From: Nematostella vectensis
Taxonomy: Eukaryota; Cnidaria; Anthozoa; Actiniaria; Edwardsiidae
NCBI RefSeq assembly: GCF_932526225.1
Contig: NC_064045.1
Location: forward strand, 3,017,998 to 3,077,997
Length of the DNA stretch: 60,000 nucleotides
Direction of reading: 5' to 3'
Positions 33,301 to 45,590 of the stretch are shown in pieces (position 1 is the first letter of the stretch; each line of letters begins with the position of its first letter). The translations under genes were made by a program, and so were the position numbers. A model generated the notes under the pieces. It had not been told where the DNA came from. It did not search any database and saw only the letters and a program-made list of their open reading frames with translations.

Positions 33301-35793
33301 ATGAACTAATGATGAATGACAGTCACATTTCTATAAGACTCATCGCTAAGGGCTATCACATGTTTATTATCGCGATAAGCCTGGTATAAGATGTGATCCA
33401 CTTCACTCTGAAAACAGGGGATTTCATATATGTACATATATGAAATCCCGTTATCACAGTGGAGTGGATAGCATCTTAAACCGGGGCTTATCGCGATAAT
33501 GTGATTAACACATACTGGGGATACTATATAGTTACCCCTTTCCAGAGAATACTTCAAAGAAAATTGCAATCAAGAATCGTTGTGGTTGGCGTTTATACAG
33601 ACAAATAAGCAAATATGCTTACATAAAAGGATATTTGAAAATCTGTAACTCTTTAATTTATGGGCCTCTCAATATGGCTTTCCTAGACGTGACGTAAATG
33701 TGATTTTAAATAAGATTAAGCACGCTGTAAGGCTTGCAATGAAGATAATACTATTAGGCTGTTTTTTTTAGCTATCATATTTTATTCAGCACAGTTACAT
33801 GAGGGTACATGTCATTCGACACTAATCATCTCGTGACTTTCAGGTTTTGCTCAAGTTCAATATCAGCTTTCAATGAAAACAAAATACAAAACATGCTTCG
33901 ACATGCCCTGGCGATTTATTGGTTAACAGATGCGTATCGGTATTTAACGGGATTTGCTCACTTTCCAGATGGAGTACACGGTCCGCAGAACTCTTTTATT
34001 TGGTAATCTGTGATTCCCCCAAATTGTACAAAGTTAAAGTTCGTTAATCTGACTTGCGTGACTCGTATGGTTTCATAGGCTATGAAACTCTATGAAAATG
34101 CAGGCCCGTACCCAGGATTTTTCTTTTTTGGGGGGGGGGGGGGGGGGTGCGAAATCCGAAAAAGTGGAACTTTGGGGGGGGGGGGAGGGAAGAGCTCTCT
34201 GATAAGAATCTGACCATCCCCTAAAGAACATTTATGCCTTTGCAGTATCTCAGCTCGACGGGACGTTTATTGTCGGATTTGGCTACATAACAGAGTGATC
34301 TAGCTTATGCTTTATAGTTTGTCTACGAATAGCGAACCGAAAGCGGACCTTCCGCCGTTATGGAGGGGGGGGTACGATCGCACCCCCTGCACCCCCCTGG
34401 GTACGGGCCTGAAATGAGATGTTCATCTCAGTAGTGAAATAAATCCGCTTCGATTACTGTAAAGATTAAACCATCCTAAAAAAGACATTATATTTCTTTA
34501 TACAACGACACTCGTTAATCCTGTAAATCATGCGCTCTGATTGGTCAAGGGTCCATGTGTTATTATAGGACACACGCAAGCATGCGCGCGCGCTCCCCAA
34601 AACTAGATTTTAAGACATTTTCATTGTTGTATAAAACCAATAATTTTTTTTTTCTGTGCGTCTGTCCTCTAATAGATGCCAAACAGACGTCACTGTGTGT
34701 TATGAACAACAGTCTTGCAGCTCAACTGCGTTTCTTTGCGAACTTGTTTGTTCTTGACACGCTGTGACGTCATCTGTGCATCACTTAGAGGGCAGACGCA
34801 CTAAAAGATGAGATCTATTTTGTTTTATACAACAATAGAACAATAAGAAAATGTTTTCTAACGTTACAATCTAGTTTATGGGAGCACACGCGCATGCTGG
34901 CGCCAAGCGTACGTGCTAATAACACATTAACCCTTGAGTGACGTTGTATAATATAGTGTCTAGCGCTGCCACTCGTAACCCCCCTCCTCCCCCCCTTAAA
35001 TCCCAGACCATCCTCTGCCCCCCCCCCCCCCCTGCCACGTTATATCATTCTATGAAAGAACCTGTATTTATAACCCTGTTCGTGTTGCGTGTGTAACGAG
35101 TTTCTTCTTCCCGCAGACACGGACCTCCGCGCCAATCAGATGGACATGGGAGACACCGAGATCTTCCAGCTCGAGTTCAACGAAGACGGCAAGACCGTGT
35201 CCCTGCTCGGTAACAACGGCATGTACTGGGTTGCCAATGGACCCGTCTCCGCCACCGAGAAGACCATCACCCCGAAAGCCCAGTTCACCATGGAATACCA
35301 TAACAATCAAGTAGCGTTCAAGGCGCATACTGGGATGTACCTGACCTCAAACAAGCAGGGACAGCTACTCGACGGCACACCAGAGCTTGAGGAGGCCGGC
35401 AAGTTCTCCATGGAGATCGTCAATCGCCCGCTGTTGATCCTGAAAGGCGAGTTTGGGTTCATCGGGTGCAAGACCTCGACTAACCGCCTTGAATGTAACC
35501 GCGCCGCCTACGACGTCTTTACGCTGGAAGTGGAGGAAGCGGAGAGCGAAGAGGAACGAGGGACGTGGTATAAGATTGGATCTGAGAAGGGCAAGTACTG
35601 GCGCGTGGAGGGAGATGGGAGTATCTCGGTGTCTGGCGAGGCGAATAGCGCTGATCTGTTCGAGATTTTCCTGGAGCGCAGGAATTATCTGTGCATCAAG
35701 GCGAAGAACGGGGCGTACCTCAGAGGCCAGCAAAATGGAGTGTTCAACGCAAACGGAAAGAGCATCGCGAAGGACAGTCTTTGGGAATACTAG
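30393..35793 (+). CDS. fascin: Fascin, actin-bundling protein, two exons
   Basis: Exon 1 is 30393-31182 and exon 2 is 35117-35793, sharing a phase-1 junction. Together they make 1467 nt (488 residues), close to the usual fascin length of about 490. The protein is built of four beta-trefoil domains: two in exon 1 and two in exon 2. Family landmarks include the repeated G-K/R-Y-L-T-A motifs, Ser35 before R-K-K-Q (the position matching the PKC-regulated serine of fascin), F-I-G-C in the third trefoil and the terminal L-W-E-Y. Fascin cross-links parallel actin filaments into tight bundles in filopodia, microvilli and related protrusions, in the cytoplasm. The start codon (aaaATGG) is chosen because trefoil 1 begins a few residues later. 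Nothing is missing or broken. Fascin has few paralogues, so the family call is firm; the exact orthologue number is not. Confidence 0.96.
32391..32626. mobile_element. 236-bp MITE in the fascin intron
   Basis: Terminal inverted repeats of about 27 bp begin GCCGCATTGTCACCAGTTTA on the left and mirror on the right. Both flanks read TTTAA (32386-32390, 32627-32631), the apparent target duplication. It is noncoding. Confidence 0.82.
33366..33500. repeat. Fold-back element with perfect palindromic centre
   Basis: Two arms of about 65 bp beginning ATTATCGCGATAAGCC are inverted around gatttcatatatgtac-atatatgaaatc. A transcript through here would form a long hairpin. It is in the fascin intron. Confidence 0.8.
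34101..34411. mobile_element. MITE with CAGGCCCGTACCCAGG ends
   Basis: The left end CAGGCCCGTACCCAGG (34101) pairs with the right end CCTGGGTACGGGCCTG (to 34411). The flanks share AAATG. The termini are typical of hAT-like non-autonomous elements. Long G-runs lie inside both ends. It is in the fascin intron. Confidence 0.78.
34499..34950. mobile_element. Long-armed MITE with TATACAACG ends
   Basis: Inverted arms of more than 100 bp run inward from TATACAACG (34499) and its mirror (to 34950). They share blocks such as gtgttatta, gcatgcgcg and actagatt, and the innermost part is attgttgtataaaac. It is noncoding and lies just before exon 2 of fascin. Confidence 0.75.
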
Positions 35794-38050
35794 AAAGGAG
35801 GGGAGGTTGCCAGAGAAACGGCGTATACAATAACGCAAAGTAAGGTCTTGGGACACCTTAAATAGCTATAAATCACATGCCAAGAGGCAGGAGTGCCCAA
35901 TAGTAAAATTACTTACTTGGACATAGATAGAATAAGGTATAAACGATTTCAAATTATTCCAGTGTCAAATGTAGGCTATGTCTTTAAATTAATGGATCAT
36001 AAGGGTACATATCTTACTATCCGACTACTAGATAATTATGTTTATTTTCTGTGATTATAACTCAAGAACAAAATAATACCCCTGTTTCGTATCTTTCATT
36101 ATTTTTGTTATATTTTTGTCCTCTTACAAAGAGAAACCTGAAGAATTCCGTAAATAGAGGTGTTTTGCTTGAAAGAAATCAATTGTTAGATCTTTTTTAA
36201 TGTGAGTTAAATTATTTGTCTTAGAAATATTTCTAAAAAAAAGTATTATTTTCGTTATCAAATATTTTTGTGATTGCGATTATCTGCTCCTTTCACTAGT
36301 CACGTGATCATCAAAATCCGAAATCTTTAGTGTAGGGTATCAGATCAGAGTTTTTTTCCTTTTTTGTCGAATTAAGACCTGCAACAAATAACGTAAACAA
36401 TTGTCAGATAAATTAAGGAACTCTCGATGTATTCGATATTACAATAGCGTAGTTATTGTAGAATGTTTCAATATCTCAGACTTATAAAAGAGACGAAGTT
36501 TGAATTGTGTTTTTAACCCTGTAACCATCACCTTTTAATAATTAAAATGGAGCGAAAAATGAACTAGTGCCAAAACTGGTAGTTTATGGGGGGGGGGGGG
36601 GGGATTTATTATAAAGGGGCAAAAGCCTGGTCCCTGGAGTTCTGATTGGGTTATGACGTCACAGGATGAGAGCTCTAACTTCCGGTGACGTGTTATCTGA
36701 GAAGGACTAGGCACAAGACAGAGAGAAGTCCAGACAATCTAAGGTTTTTGGTACAACGTATTGTAAAAACAATGGAATTAAGCAAATTAAAATTTTTAGG
36801 CCTGCGTCTTTCGCTTGAATTTCTTAGAATCAGATTCCGGAAGAGCCGCTTCTTCTTTAGAAACTGCGAGCTTTTGATCAATGTATGCTTTGGATTTTTC
36901 AAAAACGTTAGGGAAATATGTAAGGGGGCTACGTTCTTTTGGGCGCCGATTTAGGGGGGGGTCATTAAAGGGGGGTCACATTTTTTGGGCGCCGAATTAA
37001 AGTCTGGTTTTAATATAATACTGAGCAAGAGAGTCATTGTTCAAATGAAAATTTAATTCAGTTTACAATGTTTCCTACAATTTTATATCTAGTTCCATAT
37101 TGTTTCAGGTACCAATCTTGTCTTTATATAAAATTTTTTTGAGAATCCCTCTCATGGTTGACAGACAAAGCTGCCCGTTCTAATCAGTTGAACAAAACGA
37201 ATTTTGGTATGCTTACCTTCCCGACCCTCCTATAGAGAAGCATTTGGTGAGCTTGGGCCCGCAATGACCACAGTTATTGCTCAGCAGTCTATCCTAAGGG
37301 ATTATGCGTGCAACAGGGTGCAAGCAGAGCTACATTTTGCCATTCTTAGCGTGTTTAGAAAACATGTTACGTTGAGCGATTTTGCCTCATTTATTCGCAT
37401 TTTTCTTGGCCGAAAGCATTCGTATTTCAATAAGACATTCGGTGAAATAATGAAGAGCATTGTACTCTGGAAAGAAGCACCTAAAATGGGGAGCAGAGGA
37501 AAGGAAGACAGGAAGAAAGAAGAGTGCAGAAAATAATAGCACACAACAAAGGGGTGTCTACAAAACGAAACCTAAAACCTAAAACCTGCGACCCCAAAAG
37601 CTACGACCCCAAAAGCAACGACCCCCAAAATTTTGCCGTTATTAGCCTACCTTGTTTCCCAAAATGGCTACACAGCGTGGAAGTTTCATGTGAAATCAGT
37701 GATCCTTATGAGAGAATAAGCTTATTCAATTGTTTTTTTTTAATTGGGAAATAGTGAAATACTTGTGTTTCAAGTGGTCGTTTCTTAAAACGCCAATAAA
37801 CTCAGAAACCCGGAATGTCACCCGGTAAACTTTTTCGGGTGTTTCCTCCAAAATCTTAATTGCCCGCTAACTTTATACGGGAAATCGCTTCATGTTCTAG
37901 TTGTGTCGAGTTGTAGAAAGTTTTCATCACAGAGAAAACCATTCCACTGCCCGGAAAAAGTGGGCCAATAAAGGCTTACATCATTTTATCGGATTTCCTT
38001 CCAACCAATCAGGTTTCATCTCTGTCAAATGATTTGACATTGAGCTGTCT
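35794..38050. other. Fascin 3' region and intergenic DNA
   Basis: The 3' untranslated region starts at 35794. A G-run lies at 36588-36603. A 110-codon frame at 37204-37536 has no recognised domain and a Lys/Arg-rich end, so it is not called as a gene. Confidence 0.45.
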
Positions 38051-39775
38051 ACATCTCATCTACATCTACATTTATTAAGTCGGTAAAAATCTTGCGATAT
38101 CACACCAACCTTAAATAAAAGTATTTACATATAAATAAATAAATAAGGAGATAAGTAAATAAAAATATATACATATATACATGGATAGGTACTAAGTATA
38201 TATAGAATATATAAAATATTAAATAATGTAAAGAAAATTCAATAATACAATTCAATAATATATAGAAATAAAATTATAAAATTAAAATTCAATTCTTATT
38301 ATTATTAAGATAGATTTCGAGGTCATGCTTAAAATGTTCGATTGAGCCTAGCTCGACAAGTTCATTAGGTAAAGTGTTCCAATGTCTTATCGTTCGGGGG
38401 AAAAAAGAATAAAAATACTTATTCTTTGTAGCTTTTTCTTGATAATATTTAAAATTATGACTATTTCTAGTTCTGAGATCTTGGTGTGGCCGGAGATACA
38501 TGCTTGTGTCAATGTCAATTTGGCCTCGACTCAATTTGTAAAGGAGGGTAAGTCGTGCCATTGTTCGTCTTAACTCCAAGGTGGACCACTTGAGATCACC
38601 TAGCATTTCGGTGACACTTGCAGTAGGGATGTAATTTCTAAGGCAGAATCGTGCTGCTTTCCTCTGAACTTTCTCGAGGGAGGCGATGTCCTTCTGGAGA
38701 TGAGGGTCCCAGGCGGCGCTTGCATATTCTAACATAGGACGAACTATTGCTGTGTAAGCAGTAACTTTTACTCTTTGGGGGCAGTTCCAGAAGTTCCTTT
38801 TTATCATGCCCATGACTTTACTTGCTTTTCCTGAAGTTGATTTAACATGTTTTGACCACTTTAAGTCATCATTTAGGATGACACCTAGATACGTAATAGA
38901 TTGGACCTGCTCTAAGTGTACCCCGCAGAAAACATATGACCTCTGTGGTGGGATCTTCTTATTGGATATGCAGATGGTCTTACACTTGGAAGGATTAAAT
39001 ACCATTTGCCATTTGCTTTGCCACATTTCTAATCTCTTTAAATCTTCCTGAAGCTGGTCACCATCTTCTTCGTTTACAATCACACCGTATAACAGGGCGT
39101 CGTCAGCGAAGAGTCTTATTGAAGACTTCAAATTGTCAGGCAGATCGTTCACATACAATAAGAATAACAAGGGTCCTAACACTGTCCCCTGAGGGACCCC
39201 TGATGTTACTAGTGAGGGGCAGGATCGTTTACCATCGCAGACAACAGTCTGGGTACGGTTCCTAAGAAACGACATAAACCAATACAGCAAGGGACCATGG
39301 ATGCCATAGTATTGTAATTTCTTGATAAGACGCTCGTGGGGAACTTTATCAAATGCTTTGCTAAAATCTAGCACTGCCGCATGGATAGACTTATTTTCTT
39401 GAATGGCCTTGGCCATGTCATGGATTGTCAGAATTAGCTGGGTTACTGTTGATCGTTTAGCTCTAAAGCCATGCTGAACATCAGTGAGAATTCCGTAATG
39501 CTGTAAATGTTTCATCACATGACTGTGGATAATATGCTCTAGAACTTTTGATGCAATGCAAGTTAAAGAAATGGGTCTATAATTTGCAGGATCTGATTTT
39601 TCTCCATTCTTATACACACCACAAACATTAGCATGTTTCCACCTAGAGGGTACAAGTCCAGTGTCGATCGAAGTTTGATAAATAGATGTTAATATAGGAC
39701 CAATTTCCAGAGCATAATCCTTAAGAAACCATGGGGGTATTTCGTCCGGACCACTCGCCCTGTCACAGTGCGCCT
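38050..39775 (-). mobile_element. 5'-truncated non-LTR retrotransposon
   Basis: The element reads on the minus strand. Coding starts abruptly at 39775, in the middle of the reverse transcriptase, and ends at 38289. An AT-rich 3' untranslated part of about 230 bp follows, ending in a short tandem of TGTAGA/GATGTA units near 38050-38070. Such ends are common in CR1/L2-like elements. Truncation at the 5' end is the usual product of target-primed reverse transcription. Confidence 0.85.
38289..39775 (-). CDS. Non-LTR reverse transcriptase, 5'-truncated but open
   Basis: The frame is open from 39775 to the stop at 38289 (about 495 codons; first Met at 39617), with no internal stop. RT landmarks in order: P-A-N-Y-R-P-I-S-L, Q-H-G-F-R, L-D-F-S-K-A-F-D (first catalytic Asp), S-G-V-P-Q-G-T-V-L-G-P-L-L-F, and the active site F-A-D-D. 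The thumb and the conserved C-terminal H-W-N-T-L-P region follow. The upstream endonuclease domain is missing. This copy cannot retrotranspose alone. The open frame over nearly 1.5 kb suggests recent insertion. CR1- or L2-like placement is inferred from motif style. Confidence 0.93.
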
Positions 39776-42700
39776 AAAAATATAAACAGCTTTGCGAAAT
39801 TATTAGAAGTTTTTCTAATGAGACTTTATTTACTTGTTCTTTTTCTTTTTTTTCGAAAAATGTTGACGCCACAGCCATTTTTGAGATGCAAGTTGTCTAC
39901 AGACATCGACAAAACTTGGATTTCAATAACTATTTAGCCAATCTATTCAAAATTTGGAAATTATAATTTACTTGTCGGGAACCCGTATCGGCACGCTACG
40001 CAAAAACTTTGTTTTGATTAACACTCTTCCTCGCCAGGGAGTTCGAAAACTTTTCTGGACGCATTTTTCTAAATTACCGATAATTGCCGGGTCTGTTAGG
40101 TTACCAGGAGAGTTTTTGGAAAAATTTTTCAGGCAAAGGAGCGGGTATAAAAAATGAGTGCAACTACGGCGATTAAAATCGTTGATTGGCGCGCACGTGA
40201 GAATATTTCCTTCATGAAAAGCACAACAAAATCCGCTGAATTACCTCATAAGGATCACTGATTCCTTTCTCTGGTGCCATCCTGCTGTTAGTACCAGACT
40301 TCTTGATCCAGAAGATAAATTAAGGCTAAGGGAATTTGTCAACTTACCCTCACCACCCTATCTGTCATTTATAAGTATACTCAACAGAGTCCTAGGTACA
40401 CCTTTTGAATAGGGAGTATAGTGCAGTCAACTTGATTTGTTGGAGAGCACTTGGTCATTACCATTGTGCCCTCGTGTTAATTTATCAGATGCAGGGTTAA
40501 AAGTAGGGCTTAGTTACGTCCCAATAAAATGCAACACTTACTATTTTTCTGTACAAAACAAGGGATTGGTATACAATAAAAAAAAACATTTGTTTCAATA
40601 TTTTTTATAGTGCATAACTGGCTCACAGAAACAGCAGAAACCCTTTGTACAATGTCTCAGCTTATATACTTACACATATATGTACACCAAACAACTGAAA
40701 GGCTACAAAAGAAATGCCTGATATCCATCTAAGTGAGTCTTTCTACTTTTTAGATCAGAATGCACCTGTATAGTATTTTGTTTTTATCTTGCAATCTATG
40801 ATGACTACAAATGACTACAAATGATAACAACTGAATTAGCTATGTGTTTCATTTTGTTGAAAAAGGGTCTGGATCCTTAGTTTTATGAAGGGGTTGCCCA
40901 AACATGTTTTATACTTTATAAGTTAAATTATACAAAATAAAGACATAACTTTTTCTGTTTTGATTCCATGGATATCCCCCCTGTATCTAAACTTGCTTTT
41001 ACTGTAAGAATGAGAAGTCTTGAACTGAATGGATAAAAGACAAGGCATTTTGGTTTATTCAAAAGTATATATATTATGCAGTTTATAAAATATGACTGGT
41101 AGCTAAACACTTCAGTAACCATAAATCAATTTGATAGCAATGGAACATGTTTCCTTTATAAAGGAATGTCGATGATTTAAAATCACAGGGAAAATGTTAT
41201 ACTGTATATGTCTATGTATCTGCTTTTTCTTGAGGAATATATCTTGTTGATTATTCAGATGTCACTATGACTTGCTTCTTGGGTATAGCTAGGATGAAAT
41301 CATATAATTAATTAGAAATTTTATATAATAGATTCAACATTCATGTTCTGCACTCAATCAATTTAGAAAGATTTACTAAACTGTTTAGTTAACATTACTA
41401 GAATACAAATAATGGACTGCTTTCTCTGATGATTTATGTGTATTGATAGAAAGATCCCAAAAATAAAAAAAAACAACCATTTGAGTACTACATATTTATA
41501 CTTAAATTCCAACTCATAGTAGCTTGTAAATAGCATTAAAACTTCACAAACCACAAAACAATCTTGTCCGAGCTCGAGGCGATGAAAAAAACAAACAAAA
41601 CAAACAACAGTAAAGTTAGATTTGATCTACAAGCAACATCTTTTCTATAGAAGGCCTGCATTACTTCTATCGGCAGTTATGTGGACAAAGTCAAGATGCA
41701 TTTTCTAGCAAAACAGATTTTCCCCGCTACTTTAAGTGCCTATTAACTTTTGATGACTAATTTAAATCCTGTTTTCTGAGTTTTAAAGATATGAAAAGTA
41801 CATTTTAGGCAAAAAACTCCCCTTTTTCGAGGTTTGCAATCGTTGTTTTCTTGTAAGGCGTTTGCTCCTATTTTTTTCGTAAATCATCGATGGTTTCGTA
41901 GCTTTATTTCTACTGAGTTTCGTTATTTACACATTCAATCGGACTAGAAGGTAGAATTGGCGTTTTTATACATCAGAAAGCGCTTTGAAACCTCTCCCCT
42001 CTGTGTTTTGTACTTGACTCGGGCCGCCATCACTCCACGGCGGTTGATTGACAAATGAGCCGATGCTTCCCTTTTATAACGCGCCTTCGTGTTTAAATCA
42101 GGGCTCACACCAGCACATATGGTTGCTTAAGGGTGGCTACCCTACAATTTTTCAAATAAGGTTGTACTCGAGAATACATTTGAATAGATAAAAGTAGAAT
42201 GCATCCTGTCAACTATAACGTTAGTCATGATAGTGTAAAAAAAAAAATTTACGACCTCATTGTCACGCAGGAATAAGTCACACATGTAGTGAAGACATAC
42301 TTAGCATCTAGAAATAATATACTGATTGGCTGTCAGCATATTGAAGTCCACGAAACGATTAATAGCATTTTGTTTAGTTTGCTTATCGCATTTAACAGGG
42401 AAATCTAAAACGTTCACATGGAATTTGCTCAGCAAAGCAGTTCATATTTTTAGAAGATTGACCTTTGGCTCGGGAATTTTATAGGCGTACCGTTAGTTCT
42501 CAAGTTGTACTCGAGAATAGAGTTTTGAGCATGTGTTTTGGTCATGTGTCCGTTAACTACATAAGGAACGTTAGGTCTGAGTTCACACAAGGTTTACCCT
42601 AATAGGCTTCAGACCTAGCCGTTGGTACAATAAAGTTTTGGTAAGTTTTAAGATTTTTGACTGCAAAAATGATTGGAATGCTGTCAATCATAATAATCAC

Positions 42701-43490
42701 GTGTGTAGCTTGACATGCGCACTAGCAGTGTAACAAGTTAGTGTGTGACATTGGTAGTCAGTAGCCAGTCATTCATTATTATTTCAGAATCTGATATCTC
42801 TTCTTCAGAACTTTCATAATTTCATTTTTTTGGTGTAAAATCATAAAAAATGGTGCAGGATTGGGTTGCAGGGATATTTTTTCCTTATTAATCAGTTGCT
42901 TGCAGGAACTTTTTTTTCAAAATCACTCCCCCCCCCCCCCCACACACAAAAAAAAGTCACATAATCCGCCCCTAAGGACGTCTGTGAAGGAGTATACATT
43001 TGCAGGCGCGTACTAAGGATTGTCTGGGGGGGGGGGTGGGGGGGGTGTGCAGTGTCATAGGTATCTCGTGAAAAAAAGCACAGTATATGAAGATTGCTTT
43101 ACAAAAAAAAAAGGACCCAATTTTTGGCGGCCAAGGGCGCCTGCATTTGTTCAAATTTAGTTTTAAGAATATTTTTCGGTATAAAAAGGGATAAAATGCC
43201 TAACGTATAAAATATTGTATGTATATCGTTTTGTGGATTTGCATGCTCCACCACTGTTTAGAAGTTTATTTCCATTTGTTCCTGTTAACTGATAATAAAC
43301 AGTATCGGTAAATCCTAGTTATATACTGAAAGCTGGAAGTATCTATATCATACGAAGTATATATATAAAACAAAAATATTAATAAAATAAAGTATTAAAC
43401 GTTGGTCATTTGGCTTAATATTCAATCTGTATTTGTGCTTCAAACTAAATCATATCCAGTAAAACATTAAAGCTGAAAAGTACGTCTCCT
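39776..43490. other. About 3.7 kb without a recognised gene
   Basis: AT-rich sequence with short frames only. At 42055-42090 there is a relative of the terminal repeat seen at 26996 (ttataacgcgccttcg). At 42660-42730 there is a copy of the 5095 repeat. A fragment at 43003-43020 begins caggcgcgtac, like hAT-type MITE ends; a matching reverse end (cctgggtacgcgcct) lies at about 44773-44787, so a larger element may span 43004-44787. Confidence 0.4.
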
Positions 43491-43496
43491 AACAAA

Positions 43497-43580
43497 TTCA
43501 GAGCCCCCCCTTTAGAGGACCTTTTTCGGAGCCCCCCCCTTAGAGGACCTTTTTCGGAGTCCCCCCTTTTGGTGGTTAAA
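43497..43580. repeat. Short C-rich tandem repeat, three copies
   Basis: Three copies of a unit near 28 bp (ccccccctttagaggacctttttcggag) with small length changes. Confidence 0.85.
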
Positions 43581-44032
43581 AATTTTAGGAACCCCCAATA
43601 TCTCCCCCCCCCCTCGGTGTATTCAATCATGTCAAACATATTCCCCATTGATAGTGTCCTTCGTTTGTATTGCCTTTATATGGGCATTGATGCCCATATT
43701 TAGAAGAGCTAAAGTTTTCCCACTTGCAGATCTCCAGAAAACATGGAGAAAAGCTGATTCCTGTCAATTTGAGACTCGCGGCACAAATTTGACAAGAAAA
43801 ACTTGATCGCTTGGTCAAATCTTTCTCACTAATCTTGAAAAGCCCCTAGACCCAGGCCTCCAAGAGATTGACCGAGCGGGTTTTAAGGTCACCCAAATTT
43901 TGATATGGAACACTCCCTTAGGAGTGTGAAATTTATAGCGAAAGGCACGGCGGAAAGAGGAATCCTCCCCCCTTGTTTTTGGCCAACTTATTAAAAAACA
44001 ATGAAATGAATTCCACGCTTAGTTATATAAGT

Positions 44033-44355
44033 TCTGCGCAAAGGAGTACGGGAAGGGTAAAGGCTTGAGCAAAGAGTACGGGAAGGGTTATGCCTGCGCA
44101 AAGGAGTATGGGAAGGGTGAAGGTCTGCGCAAAGGAGTACGGGAAGGGTAAAGGCTTGAGCAAAGGAGTATGGGAAGGGTAAAGGTCTGCGCAAAGGAGT
44201 ATGGGAAGGGTGAAGGTTTGTGAGCAAAGGAGTATGGGAAAGGTTAGGCCTGTGCAAAGGAGCATGGGAAGGGTTAAGGTCTGCGCAAAGGAGTATGGGA
44301 AGGGTTAAGGTCTGCGCAAATGAGTATGGGAGGGGTAAAGGTCTGAGCGCAGAAG
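44033..44355. repeat. 31-bp minisatellite, about eleven copies
   Basis: The unit is gcgcaaaggagtatgggaag followed by ggtaaaggtct, with single-base and one- or two-base length variants. The open frames over it on both strands are a by-product of the repeat. Confidence 0.92.
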
Positions 44356-45590
44356 TATGGGGGATCAAACCTTTATCCAATCACACAACATATGAGTTAC
44401 CAATCACGTCAAACAAACTTTATTCATTTTCAATCTGTAGTACTATGAACTATTCGAACATCTGATTGGGTGAGATTAACTAAAACATATTAAACCTTAA
44501 GATATTTTAAAACCACGAAATATTTTTTTCCAGCAGCCACCCTTAATATAACTTATAATTGTAAATAAGCAAATCTTCATCGCTAGTATTAACACTGGAC
44601 TTAAGCTGTTTTGATAGCATTTTAAGTCTGATGATTTCACTTCTGCACCAAGCAGAAGGGGTGAAAATGAAATCCATCTGTCTCCTACCAATTCCACTCG
44701 TAAGAAACAATGGCAACAACAACAGTGGCAAAAATAGTCTAGGTGTGTACAGAAAACTACAAGGCGGCCAATCCTGGGTACGCGCCTATGGGCGTGGTCT
44801 ACCCTGTGTTAATATCCCCCTATTGAGAGGCGTCTAGCCAGTGTTTCTCGATGTTATAGTTCTGTTGCACACGCAGTTACTAGCGCTGTACTTGGCTCGT
44901 TTACGACGCGAAAACCCAAAGACTGCTAAACAGAGAGAGAAAGCTCCATTATTGGTTTATACCGCCTTCGTAATCTAGGTGGTGTAAGCCAATGATTGTT
45001 GTTGTTTCATCGGGTCATGGTATGGGTTGGCTCTAGATATCTAGCAAACATAACACATTTATGCTATGTACTTTGCTGTTCATTTTCTATATTTTGTTTA
45101 GTCATCAATATTTACTTATTTACTATTTATTTTAGTCGCAAATCAAGTAATCATGTCATGGTGTTTCTATATTATGTTTCTAAATTAATATCCTGGTGTA
45201 TATTGGGGGGGGGGTAAGATGGTAAGATGTTGGTAAAATGTTGTGAGGTATTTGGTATCACGAAGACAGCAGTTGCCTTTCCCTTGCAGTGTTCAAAAGC
45301 AGGTAGGTTCCAGGAAGACTTTGGCCTGAGCAAATAACAGAACAAATGAAGGGTACACAAAGAAACATAGTGCTGATTCTGTACAGGCAACTGAGTCTCT
45401 TAAAAAGAGATTCAGTGGCATCGACAGTATCATCATATAATTAACATCAACAACAAAGCTTACTATAATCATCACCATCATCATTGTCATCATTATCATC
45501 ATCAAGTACCAATCCGTCATAAACATCGTCACATAAAACCTGTAACTGTCATCACTTGGCCATCTTCCATCTTCAACATTTTCATGTCCA

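Noticed and set aside
35365-35856. Long minus-strand frame of 163 codons
   Set aside because: It is antisense to fascin exon 2, a frame shadow of the real gene.
39735-39760. GGACGAAA on the minus strand, like the end of a hammerhead
   Set aside because: It lies in the reverse-transcriptase coding frame, and no CUGANGA or matching stems are nearby.
43991-44380. Pro/Leu-rich frame of 129 codons
   Set aside because: It is a translation of the 31-bp minisatellite with no start context or splice support.
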